Below are positions 1 to 7,352 of a DNA stretch of 64,000 nt, piece after piece; the stretch's first letter is position 1, and each line of letters begins with the position of its first letter. The notes beneath the pieces were generated by a model. It searched no databases, was not told the DNA's origin, and worked only from the letters and a program-made list of their open reading frames with translations. A program made the position numbers and the translations under genes. The DNA lies in assembly GCF_000178835.2 (NCBI RefSeq), contig NC_015275.1, forward strand, positions 4,493,001 through 4,557,000. The letters are read 5' to 3'. This stretch comes from Cellulosilyticum lentocellum DSM 5427. Lineage in GTDB: Bacteria > Bacillota > Clostridia > Lachnospirales > Cellulosilyticaceae.

Positions 1-77
1 ATTATGTATTTTTATTTGATCTTATCCTTCATTATAGATATAACGTAATTATACAATTGCTCTTATAAATAAAAATT

Positions 78-337
78 TGTCTTGGCGTTTATGAGAAGTA
101 CGTCTGAGAGAAAATGAGTGGGTATGGGTGCCTTTCGTTGTTCCGGTTCACATTTTTAGAAGCACTAAGTTCACTTATTTAGATGAACGGCAGAACTCGC
201 TTCGCTCAAACAGCTGCCTAAAACCCATCTAAAACGTTCACTAAGTGCTTCTAAAAAAATGTTCCCAAGTCACTACTCCAGGCACCCATACCCACTCATT
301 TTCACAAACGTTGTTGACCTCATAAACATCCAAGACA
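78..337. repeat. Giant imperfect palindrome, copy A
   Basis: The two halves of this 260-base stretch are reverse complements over several blocks. Outer blocks are TGTCTTGG (78-85) with CCAAGACA (330-337) and GTTTATGAG (87-95) with CTCATAAAC (319-327). A perfect 23-bp block pairs 111-133 with 280-302. Inner blocks pair 150-170 with 240-262 around AGAAGCACT. The apical stem is GGCAG (189-193) with CTGCC (214-218), closing a loop AACTCGCTTCGCTCAAACA (194-212). The core is repeated in inverted orientation at 489-684. I see no transposase or convincing reading frame. It could be a structured RNA, a MITE-like palindromic element or a DNA cruciform; the sequence alone does not decide. Confidence 0.85.
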
Positions 338-411
338 GTGAAGCAGCGTGGAAAGAAGGCGTAACGATAATAAAAAAACACTCAGAACCAAGGAAAAGAC
401 TAGAGCAATAA
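259..411 (+). other. Short open frame of unclear status beside palindrome A
   Basis: An ATG at 259 opens a 50-codon frame ending with TAA at 409-411. Its second half reads like real protein: NVVDLINIQDSEAAWKEG, then a basic, charged end KKHSEPRKRLEQ. The first half lies inside the right arm of the giant palindrome and no ribosome binding site precedes the ATG. It may be the tail of a gene broken by the palindrome, or chance. The rest of the gap between the palindromes (412-488) is AT-rich and shows nothing I recognise. Confidence 0.25.
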
Positions 412-488
412 CGTATTAAGTTTTCTTCTATTTTTATTTTTTTCTTGAAAACACTTCAGGAGAGTAACTTTGCGCGTTATTGTTGGTA

Positions 489-684
489 GAACTGAGAGAG
501 GGTGGCTGTCCTAGCGGGGTGACTTCGGAGTATTTTCAGTAGGCACTTAGCGAACGTTTTGGATGGTACTTAGCCCACGTGTTTGAGGGAAACGAGTTTG
601 TGGGCGTTCATCCAAATAAGTGAGCTTAGTGCCTACTGAAAATGCGGAGCGGAACCACGTAGGATAGTCACCCTCTCTCAGTTC
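489..684. repeat. Giant imperfect palindrome, copy B
   Basis: The outer stem is a perfect 16-bp match of 489-504 with 669-684 (GAACTGAGAGAGGGTG and its complement). A second perfect 16-bp block pairs 532-547 with 628-643 (ATTTTCAGTAGGCACT). The apical stem is CCCAC (574-578) with GTGGG (600-604). Read on the minus strand, the core matches copy A: GCACTAAG, then TCACTTATTT, then GATGAACG, then the apical loop ACTCG-TTTC-CTCAAACA. The outer arms differ completely between the copies, yet each is self-complementary. It lies about 90 bases beyond the eut operon terminator. Confidence 0.85.
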
Positions 685-772
685 CGCCCAAATAGCCTAG
701 TGAAGTTACCGATAAGTTTATTCCTTATTTATATTATAGCTCAATTTTCCCTTTAAAGCTGTTCTAAAATAA

Positions 773-804
773 CAAAAGAGGATGCCCTTAAGCATCCTCT
801 TTTG
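773..804 (-). terminator. Terminator of the eut operon
   Basis: A perfect 13-bp stem (CAAAAGAGGATGC, 773-785, with 792-804) closes a 6-base loop. On the minus strand it is followed by GTTATTTT. It lies 15 bases beyond the eutQ stop codon and ends the 17-gene unit. Confidence 0.85.
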
Positions 805-818
805 CTATTTCCCATTTT

Positions 819-1286
819 TTAAGCTTGTCCTGCCCAATCTGCTGGATAAGTTACATAAATAAATCTTGCATAATGAGGCACAGAGAACTTAATAACAGAA
901 CCTTTTGGTATAAGAATTAATTCTCCTGCATTGGCAGTTACAGTTTCCCCATTAATGATAATGCTTAAACTGCCTTCAATGACATAGTCTATTTCATCAT
1001 AGTTTAATGTCCAGTCAAAGGTAGTCGATTTCATTTCCATCACACCACAGCCTAACCTTGGGCTTTCTTGTAAGGTAAATAAATCTTTTGTATAAACTAT
1101 ATCAGCAGCCACGCCTGTATCAAGACGGTTACTTTCATCAACTTTTACAGTTGGCACCTTAACAGACATTACACCAGAAGAGGTTACTTGTCTTGAAAAG
1201 TCCACATGCTTGCAACTTCCTGCTCCTAGTTTTTCTACAATGATTTGTTTAATAAGTGTCTCTAAAGTTGAGCGATCTATATCCAT
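819..1286 (-). CDS. eutQ: EutQ, ethanolamine utilisation cupin protein
   Basis: The 155-residue protein is last in the eut operon. Residues 1-20 (MDIDRSTLETLIKQIIVEKL) form an amphipathic helix of the kind that targets cargo into bacterial microcompartments. The remainder is a single cupin barrel, with a PRLGCGVMEMKSTTFDW strand pair and the turn DYVIEGSLSIIINGE. Enterobacterial EutQ is longer (about 230 residues) with an extra N-terminal segment, and has been reported to have acetate kinase activity. Whether this short form does is unknown. The ATG directly abuts the eutH stop codon, so translation is probably coupled. Confidence 0.9.
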   Translation of the reverse strand: MDIDRSTLETLIKQIIVEKLGAGSCKHVDFSRQVTSSGVMSVKVPTVKVDESNRLDTGVAADIVYTKDLFTLQESPRLGCGVMEMKSTTFDWTLNYDEIDYVIEGSLSIIINGETVTANAGELILIPKGSVIKFSVPHYARFIYVTYPADWAGQA

Positions 1287-2378
1287 CTATGCCTTTTCCT
1301 TTCCAAGTGTTTTATTGGCAATAAACATAGCTACAATAATAGCTGTAATACCCCCTACTAACTTTCCTACTATCATAGGGAATATCATTTCTGGATTAAA
1401 GCCAGCGGTAAAACCTAGGTGATCTCCAAATACAAAAGCTGCAGATACTGCAAATGCAACATTTAGAATCTTCCCTCTTGCATCCATATCCTTCATCATG
1501 CCAAACATAGGAATACTATTAGCTAAACTCGCTACAAGGCCAGCTGCTCCCACATCATTCATTCCTAATACCTTTCCTAATTTCATTAGAGGTGTCTTAA
1601 AGACTTTCGTAATGACATACACTAATGGGAATGCACCAGCTAATACAATCGCAATGTCTGCTACAATAGTAAAACCTTCCGAAATAGGTGTCATACCAGG
1701 AATAATAACAATACCTGTAAGCTGCTCAATAATACCTAACGCAAGACCAAAGATAATAACAGCTACTACGAACTTTCCGAAGTAAGTAAAACCTTTAATC
1801 ATACCATTTTCAAAAAAGAATAGTCCTAAAGCGATAAGCACTGCAAAAATAATGATTGGAATAAGATTCATAATAACCATCATGATTGGAAAACCTGCTA
1901 CAAGTCCTCCCACAAAGGCACCTATAGGAATTGTAATAACCCCTGCTAGGACTCCTGTTGCCAAATATTTACGATCTGACTCTTCAATAATGCCTAGCCC
2001 TACTGGAATAGTAAATACAATTGTTGGCCCAAGCATAGCACCTACGATAAGGCCTCCAAATAGTCCTGCATTAGGATCTATAGCTAAAGCTTCAGCAAGA
2101 GGTGCTCCTCCCATATCATTTGCCAAAATAGAACCTGCAAACATAGCTGGGTCAGCCCCTAAAAATCCGAATAAAGGAACAATAACTGGCTTAAGTAGCT
2201 CTGCAATAACAGGTGCTAATGCTATAATACCAACCATAGATATGGCTAGTGTTCCTATAGCCATGATCCCTTCTTCAAACTTCTCTCCTAACCCGAACCG
2301 ATTACCTATAATTTTATCTATAGCTCCAAGCACTGCAAAAATCACCATGATATAAACAATGATTTCGTTTATACTCAT
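1287..2378 (-). CDS. eutH: EutH, ethanolamine permease
   Basis: This is a roughly 363-residue polytopic membrane protein of about ten helices, rich in Gly, Ile and Ala. It matches the EutH family that imports ethanolamine across the cytoplasmic membrane. Typical segments are FAGSILANDMGGAPLAEALA and GDHLGFTAGFNPEMI. An upstream in-frame ATG (2393) exists, but GGAGG sits 8 bases before the ATG at 2378, so the protein most likely starts MSINEIIVY. It sits between the PduT-like shell gene and eutQ. EutH is needed mainly when little ethanolamine is available, because the neutral form diffuses in. Confidence 0.93.
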   Translation of the reverse strand: MSINEIIVYIMVIFAVLGAIDKIIGNRFGLGEKFEEGIMAIGTLAISMVGIIALAPVIAELLKPVIVPLFGFLGADPAMFAGSILANDMGGAPLAEALAIDPNAGLFGGLIVGAMLGPTIVFTIPVGLGIIEESDRKYLATGVLAGVITIPIGAFVGGLVAGFPIMMVIMNLIPIIIFAVLIALGLFFFENGMIKGFTYFGKFVVAVIIFGLALGIIEQLTGIVIIPGMTPISEGFTIVADIAIVLAGAFPLVYVITKVFKTPLMKLGKVLGMNDVGAAGLVASLANSIPMFGMMKDMDARGKILNVAFAVSAAFVFGDHLGFTAGFNPEMIFPMIVGKLVGGITAIIVAMFIANKTLGKEKA

Positions 2379-2418
2379 AAAAAACGCCTCCATTTATTTG
2401 GATTATCATTAGATACTT

Positions 2419-2967
2419 TCAGATTAAGTATTTTTTAATCTCCTTACTGGGAGATGGAATAATAGCTGTATTGGAATACTCATTCTCACTTAATATGTTC
2501 TTAATTTCCAAGAAACCATATTCAATACTACTAACAGGACCTGTTATAGTAAAAACTAATCTGCCACTAATACATTGTGCTAATTGCATTTTAATAAGTC
2601 TAACATCACTAGCTTTTAAAACGCGGTCCAGTGCTACAATTCCCGTACAAACCTTATTAGTTTCTACAACACCTATTGCATCTATTATTTCCTTAGTTAC
2701 ATACTTATTTTTAAAAGCATCTATAATAACAGGAGATACTGCATGTAGTTTAAAACTATCTACTAAAATTCTAGCAACTTGGCTCTTTCCATGATCAATA
2801 GCCTCATCTACCGCGCCCTCATCTCCTGTTACAATAATTAAAAATTTACCAGGGCAAATGGTTCTACAATAAATAATTTCAACATTTGCCTTTTTTACTA
2901 TTTGGTCAGAAATCTCAATTCCTTTACTAATACTCCTAAATTCAAGTGCACCTATGCTTCTATTCAT
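2419..2967 (-). CDS. PduT-like tandem-BMC shell protein with Fe-S cysteine
   Basis: The 182-residue protein carries two bacterial microcompartment (BMC) domains in tandem (about 1-90 and 95-182), so it should form a trimeric pseudohexamer. The first domain contains TICPGKFLI with the cysteine at residue 38. In PduT, Cys38 in the same motif (CPGK) binds a 4Fe-4S cluster at the trimer centre and is thought to pass electrons across the shell. PduT belongs to propanediol (pdu) operons, so its presence among eut genes is unusual for the classical enteric system. Its start overlaps the eutN stop by 8 bases. Family assignment is strong; electron transfer is inference from the motif. Confidence 0.88.
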   Translation of the reverse strand: MNRSIGALEFRSISKGIEISDQIVKKANVEIIYCRTICPGKFLIIVTGDEGAVDEAIDHGKSQVARILVDSFKLHAVSPVIIDAFKNKYVTKEIIDAIGVVETNKVCTGIVALDRVLKASDVRLIKMQLAQCISGRLVFTITGPVSSIEYGFLEIKNILSENEYSNTAIIPSPSKEIKKYLI

Positions 2968-3235
2968 TTTCCTCTACCTCTATAGAATCCACTATACCAA
3001 CAACGGCTGAATCAATAGGACAATCCGGATTACCTACTGCATAACGTGCAGAACCACCTCTTACCACTAACACCAAATCACCTACTCCTGCACCAATAAT
3101 ATCTGCTGCTACAATAAGCTCTGGTTTTTCCTTTCCTTGTTCTAGAAGTATCTTAAGAACAAGGAATTTCTGACCATTTAACTGTTCATCCTTCTTAGTG
3201 GCCCATACACGCCCTATAACCCTGCCTATTTCCAT
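2960..3235 (-). CDS. eutN: EutN, pentameric vertex protein of the shell
   Basis: The 91-residue protein matches the EutN/CcmL family whose pentamers cap the vertices of microcompartments. It starts MEIGRVIGRVWATKK and contains the family features DIIGAGVGDLVLVVRGGSAR and a closing PIDSAVVGIVDSI strand. Length is typical. It overlaps the following PduT-like gene by 8 bases and lies 14 bases after the TIGR02536-type gene. No membrane segment or signal peptide is present. Confidence 0.93.
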   Translation of the reverse strand: MEIGRVIGRVWATKKDEQLNGQKFLVLKILLEQGKEKPELIVAADIIGAGVGDLVLVVRGGSARYAVGNPDCPIDSAVVGIVDSIEVEENE

Positions 3236-3249
3236 AGCTTCTGCATCTC

Positions 3250-3903
3250 CTATACTCTTTTAATCTCAATATGATGCTTTCGTATATAATCATCTGCTAG
3301 CGGGGTAATAATGCAGCCTTTTGAAATAGTAACACTACAAATTCCTTCAAGATGTTTCTTAATAAGGTCTGCCTCTAAAAGTAACTTTTTATAAGTCATA
3401 TCAAAGTTAACATTACCTGTAATGGGTTTTGGTGCTTTGTGATTATCTCTAGACTTTGCACTATTAAGTAATTCATCTAAATGACTAATACACTGAATAC
3501 CATAGTTTTTAATCTTATCTTCGTAATCCATTAAAAGTGTGTATAGAGCTTTATGCGCATTCTCTTTGTAACGCCTGTATTCTATACCTTCTTCTAGCAT
3601 ATAAACCTGTTTCTCATTTAAAAGAGCTTTTAATATAAGACTTTCCTCTTCTGTAACAGGCGAGCTAGTAGCTAAATGGCCTAGCATCTCTATAGTAAGC
3701 TTAGTAATTACTATCCCTTCATAGCTTTCCTCGCTATTCTTATAAACACTACACTTATAAGCTTGCTTTAAATACTTTAAACCTACATCGGGCATGGGGC
3801 CAATAAATATCAGCTTCTTTAATGAAGTTTGTTCATTACATTTATCCTCTAGCCTTTTATAAACTTCATTCAAAATTTCATCTATTAAGGTTTGACTGTA
3901 CAT
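3250..3903 (-). CDS. TIGR02536-type ethanolamine utilisation protein of unknown role
   Basis: The protein of about 217 residues is of the eut-associated hypothetical family found in Clostridia operons. The frame could open at 3921, but AAGGGGTGGGAGC immediately precedes the ATG at 3903, favouring the start MYSQTLIDE. The first 17 residues (MYSQTLIDEILNEVYKR) form an amphipathic helix like the encapsulation helices of EutC and EutQ. A Rossmann-like strand KKLIFIGPMPDVG follows. The last 25 residues (ISKGCIITPLADDYIRKHHI) resemble the N-terminal part of EutT two genes upstream (ITPSARAYLLEKGIEM). The function is not known; a luminal partner of EutT is only a guess. Confidence 0.8.
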   Translation of the reverse strand: MYSQTLIDEILNEVYKRLEDKCNEQTSLKKLIFIGPMPDVGLKYLKQAYKCSVYKNSEESYEGIVITKLTIEMLGHLATSSPVTEEESLILKALLNEKQVYMLEEGIEYRRYKENAHKALYTLLMDYEDKIKNYGIQCISHLDELLNSAKSRDNHKAPKPITGNVNFDMTYKKLLLEADLIKKHLEGICSVTISKGCIITPLADDYIRKHHIEIKRV

Positions 3904-3922
3904 GCTCCCACCCCTTCTCATC

Positions 3923-4546
3923 TTATTTAATAATCATACCTAAGGTGCCTTTAGTAAAACCACATGCATTGGCTTCATCATAGTCAATATGGATATATGT
4001 TCTAAAATCCTTACTTACACGTACTACTAAATCATCAAAGATGAGTGGTCTTACTCCAAAAACTTTTACTTTCACAATCTCACCATCTGTTACATGGAAC
4101 CTATTTGCATCCTCTGGGGTAATATGCATATGCCTTTTAGCTACAATAAGTCCTTGTGAAAGCTTTACCTGCTTATCTCCATTACTTATTGTAATCTCAG
4201 GTGTTCCTGTAATATCTCCACTTTGCCTAATAGGTGCTTTAATTCCTAGAACTAGGGCATCTGTTAGAGAAATTTCTACCTGAGATGCTTTTCTTTCTGG
4301 ACCTAATACTACTACATTTTTCAAAGTTCCCTTGGGCCCAGAAATCGTAACACGTTCAGCAGAGGCATATTGTCCTGGCTGAGATAATTCCTTCACAGGT
4401 GTAAGCTTATAGCCTACACCAAATAATGTATCTATATCTTGTCTCGAAAGATGCACGTGTCTACCGGAAGCTTCTACTTCAATAAATAATTGCTTTTTTA
4501 AGGCTTGTACTATGGTGTCTACTAATTGGTCTACTGATGCTGACAT
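3923..4546 (-). CDS. pduL: PduL-type phosphotransacetylase (EutD role)
   Basis: The 207-residue protein is of the PduL family, unrelated in fold to classical Pta/EutD. It interconverts acetyl-CoA plus phosphate with acetyl phosphate plus CoA. The two zinc-binding histidine motifs are visible: SGRHVHLSRQDID near residue 27 and AKRHMHITPEDANRF near residue 135. Residues 1-20 (MSASVDQLVDTIVQALKKQL) are an amphipathic helix expected to target it into the microcompartment, where it recycles CoA for EutE. It sits between eutT and the TIGR02536-type gene. Confidence 0.93.
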   Translation of the reverse strand: MSASVDQLVDTIVQALKKQLFIEVEASGRHVHLSRQDIDTLFGVGYKLTPVKELSQPGQYASAERVTISGPKGTLKNVVVLGPERKASQVEISLTDALVLGIKAPIRQSGDITGTPEITISNGDKQVKLSQGLIVAKRHMHITPEDANRFHVTDGEIVKVKVFGVRPLIFDDLVVRVSKDFRTYIHIDYDEANACGFTKGTLGMIIK

Positions 4547-4595
4547 ATAATCTCCCTTCTCTATACTGTATTTATTCCATTAGCTTTAAAAAAAT

Positions 4596-5363
4596 TTATA
4601 CGTTAGCTTTATATTTGCCTGCTAAGTATTTAAACATCATAACCCAGAATAATGAGGATAAACGGTTTAAAGACTTAATAATATCTTCTCTGCTCACTTG
4701 CCCATACTCGTCTTTAAAAGCTTTATAGGCAATAAGCTCTGTTTGACGTGTTAAAGTCCTCAGTTTATTAAGATAAGCTACCATTTCTCCTTGTTTATAA
4801 TGAGGTAAAAAATGCTTGATACCATAATATTTGCTTGGATGATGGGAGTGTTCTCTAAGTTCTTTAGCATCTAGACCTTGCAGCGTAAATTCACCTATTG
4901 GTTCACCACACACTTCATTTCTTAATAACCTTCTAATGAACTTAATAATTTCTTCAAGGTCTGCTATTATCTGTGGCAAATGCTCTTTTTCTGCAAAAAT
5001 CTGTGTCATAACTATTTCTGCTTCTAAGCTATCTATCGCACCTCTAAAAACAATGCGAGGATGATCTTTGAATACCAATAGATTGTCTCTAAGGTGTGTC
5101 ATATGCTCAGGTTTTTCATTTAATTTAGCACCAAACATAGTCTCATAAACCTCTGTTCGATCGCTTGCCATCTGCTCTTCACTCACCTTTGTCACTTCTC
5201 CTATGAGATTATCCTCTATCTTCATTTCAATACCTTTTTCTAATAAATAAGCTCTAGCTGAAGGTGTAATAATTTTATTACGTGGTACAACTATTTGACC
5301 CTTTTCTTTTAGCTGTCCACTTGCAAGCATTTGCCTTACATCATTTTCTGTTAATACGGACAC
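4596..5363 (-). CDS. eutT: EutT, corrinoid adenosyltransferase
   Basis: The 255-residue protein makes adenosylcobalamin, the cofactor of EutBC, from cobalamin and ATP. It matches the EutT family along its length: an N-terminal ITPSARAYLLEKGIEM segment, then KPEHMTHLRDNLLV, HPRIVFRGAIDSLEAEIV, and a helical C-terminal domain with LNRLSSLFWVMMFK. The HX11CCX2C metal motif of the Salmonella enzyme is missing: the equivalent stretch (EVYETMFGAKLNEKPEHMTH) has no cysteine. That places it with metal-free forms known from other Firmicutes. It is followed by pduL and preceded by a 117-base gap containing a strong hairpin. Confidence 0.9.
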   Translation of the reverse strand: MSVLTENDVRQMLASGQLKEKGQIVVPRNKIITPSARAYLLEKGIEMKIEDNLIGEVTKVSEEQMASDRTEVYETMFGAKLNEKPEHMTHLRDNLLVFKDHPRIVFRGAIDSLEAEIVMTQIFAEKEHLPQIIADLEEIIKFIRRLLRNEVCGEPIGEFTLQGLDAKELREHSHHPSKYYGIKHFLPHYKQGEMVAYLNKLRTLTRQTELIAYKAFKDEYGQVSREDIIKSLNRLSSLFWVMMFKYLAGKYKANV

Positions 5364-5409
5364 TTATTCACCTTCTTGCCCTATAATATAGTCTGCTACC
5401 TTGTTATAG

Positions 5410-5447
5410 AAAGAGGTTACCTAGATATAACTCTAGGTATCCTCTTT
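5410..5447 (-). other. Strong hairpin in the eutM-eutT gap
   Basis: AAAGAGG, one mismatch, then TACCTAGA (5410-5425) pairs with TCTAGGTA, one mismatch, then CCTCTTT (5432-5447), giving about 15 bp with a 6-base loop. On the coding (minus) strand it is followed by CTATAAC, not a T-run, so it is more likely an mRNA stabiliser or leaky terminator than a full stop. It lies just after eutM, the gene for the major shell protein, which must be made in large excess. Confidence 0.6.
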
Positions 5448-5480
5448 TTGCCCTTAAAGGACCCTTCCTATAGGAGCGTC

Positions 5481-5771
5481 TTATGCTTGTGCATGACTAT
5501 GTGGCAAGATAACGTCAACTTCTGAATGAGGTCTTGGAATAACATGCACAGAGATGAGTTCGCCTACTCTTTCTGCTGCTGCTGCTCCTGCATCTGTAGC
5601 TGCTTTTACAGCACCCACATCTCCTCTTACCATAACAGTTACAAGGCCACCTCCAATTTGCTCTTTACCAACTAAAGCAACATTGGCTGCTTTTACCATT
5701 GCATCAGCTGCTTCAATTGCGCCAACTAAACCTTTTGTTTCAATCATTCCTAATGCATTTGTATTTGCCAT
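5481..5771 (-). CDS. eutM: EutM, major hexameric shell protein
   Basis: The 96-residue single-BMC-domain protein starts [20 protein letters not shown] and contains the pore-loop [20 protein letters not shown] and the family end [15 protein letters not shown]. It should tile the flat facets of the microcompartment as hexamers. The AGGAGG site is 7 bases before ATG. Hairpins on both sides (a 6-bp stem at 5794-5813 upstream, and 5410-5447 downstream) isolate it in the transcript, which fits selective stabilisation. Confidence 0.95.
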   Translation of the reverse strand: MANTNALGMIETKGLVGAIEAADAMVKAANVALVGKEQIGGGLVTVMVRGDVGAVKAATDAGAAAAERVGELISVHVIPRPHSEVDVILPHSHAQA

Positions 5772-5840
5772 TTTATTTTCCTCCTATAAAGTATAGTGTC
5801 ATCTATTACACTACATCCTTAGTATTCTACTTTTCGCTAA

Positions 5841-7316
5841 TTATATTAACTCTTTCATAATCCTTCTTACGATTTCATCTACTAAATTCTTCTCACAACA
5901 GCTATTACCAATATTTGACGAAGAACAACCAACTCCGGCTTCTTGTCTCAATGTTTCTATTTCCTTTATTCCATAAGCCACGCGCCTAATATTAATAAGA
6001 TCCATAGGGCCAATGTTATTAGAGGATGAGCTACCACCTACTGCACCACAACCTAAGGTAAGTGCTGGGAATAAGTTAGTTGTACCACCAACACCACCTA
6101 ATGAACCCATGGTATTAACTAAAATACGTGATGCTGGAATATGGAGTGAAAAATGTTTTACTAGCTCCTCATCATTAGCATGCATACAGAAAGTATGTCC
6201 TTTTCCTTCTAAATGAAGGATTTCTTGTGATTTCTTAAGCACAGCATCTACATTTTCTTCTACATAAAAGGCAAGGATAGGTGCTAACTTTTCTCTTGAA
6301 TAAGGATATTCATGACCAACATTTATTTCCCTTCCAATCAGTACACGCGCTGCACTTGGTACTTTAGTAAGTCCTGCTAGTTTAGCAATGTGTTCTACAC
6401 TCTTTCCTACAATTTGAGGGTTCATTGTACCATTGGCCCTTAGGATAAACCTGGCTAGTTGTTTATTTTCTTGTTCGTCTAAGAAATAGCCACCTTGAGC
6501 TTTAAACTCAGCAATTACTTTTTCTTCCATACATCTTTCAACGATGACAGATTGTTCTGAAGCACAAATGGTACCATTATCAAATGTCTTGGAATCTATA
6601 ATGCGTTTAACAGCTAATTTAACATCTGCACTTTTATCAATAAAAGCTGGTCCATTTCCTGCACCTACTCCAATAGCTGGCGTTCCTGAAGAATAAGCAG
6701 ATTTTACCATACCCGGTCCACCAGTTGCTAAAATCAGTTTAGTATTAGGATGTTTCATAAGCTCTTGTGTTGCATGTAAAGTTGGAAGCGTAATAGTGGA
6801 GATTGCTCCTTTTGGACAACCTGCTGCTTCTGCTGCTCTTGTTAATATATCTACTGTTTCTTTAATACAGTTTCTCGCACTTGGGTGTGGAGAAAAAACA
6901 ATACAGCTACCTGCTTTAATGGAAATAAGTGTTTTGTACATAATTGTAGAAGTAGGGTTAGTAGATGGTACAATCCCTGCAATAACCCCTACAGGTACAC
7001 CTATATCTAAGATTTTTTCTTCTTTGTTGTCTCTTAAAATACCAATTGTCTTTTGATCTTTGATAGCTTCATAAATACCTTTTGATCCAAAGATATTTTT
7101 GATTACTTTATCTTGCCAACGTCCAAAACCTGTTTCTTCATTTGCCATCTTTGCTAACTTTTCAGCATTGGCAGCTCCTGCATCTGCAATAGCTTTTACA
7201 ATCTTATCGATTTGACATTGACTAAAGGTAGATAATACCTCTTGCGCTTTTTGTGCTTCTATTAAAAGGTTTCTAACCTCTTGAATGGATTGTAAGTCTT
7301 TATCTATTAGTTCCAT
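5841..7316 (-). CDS. eutE: EutE, CoA-acylating acetaldehyde dehydrogenase
   Basis: The 491-residue enzyme oxidises acetaldehyde with NAD and CoA to acetyl-CoA inside the microcompartment. The catalytic cysteine is in the TFDNGTICASEQSVIV segment (near residue 250), and the NAD-binding aldehyde dehydrogenase fold spans most of the protein (GVPVGVIAGIVPSTNPTST). It lacks the N-terminal targeting helix of enteric EutE. Instead the last 17 residues (EKNLVDEIVRRIMKELI), after a Cys/Ser/Gly linker, form the same kind of amphipathic helix, as in several other acylating dehydrogenases of microcompartments. AAGGAGG precedes the ATG. Confidence 0.95.
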   Translation of the reverse strand: MELIDKDLQSIQEVRNLLIEAQKAQEVLSTFSQCQIDKIVKAIADAGAANAEKLAKMANEETGFGRWQDKVIKNIFGSKGIYEAIKDQKTIGILRDNKEEKILDIGVPVGVIAGIVPSTNPTSTIMYKTLISIKAGSCIVFSPHPSARNCIKETVDILTRAAEAAGCPKGAISTITLPTLHATQELMKHPNTKLILATGGPGMVKSAYSSGTPAIGVGAGNGPAFIDKSADVKLAVKRIIDSKTFDNGTICASEQSVIVERCMEEKVIAEFKAQGGYFLDEQENKQLARFILRANGTMNPQIVGKSVEHIAKLAGLTKVPSAARVLIGREINVGHEYPYSREKLAPILAFYVEENVDAVLKKSQEILHLEGKGHTFCMHANDEELVKHFSLHIPASRILVNTMGSLGGVGGTTNLFPALTLGCGAVGGSSSSNNIGPMDLINIRRVAYGIKEIETLRQEAGVGCSSSNIGNSCCEKNLVDEIVRRIMKELI

Positions 7317-7352
7317 TGGGGCCTCCTTACTTAGTTGTCATCTATAGTTTGT

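Noticed and set aside
1852-2355. 167-codon plus-strand frame opposite eutH
   Set aside because: It is the complement of a well-supported membrane protein gene and has low-complexity composition (Ile, Pro, Ala, Thr).
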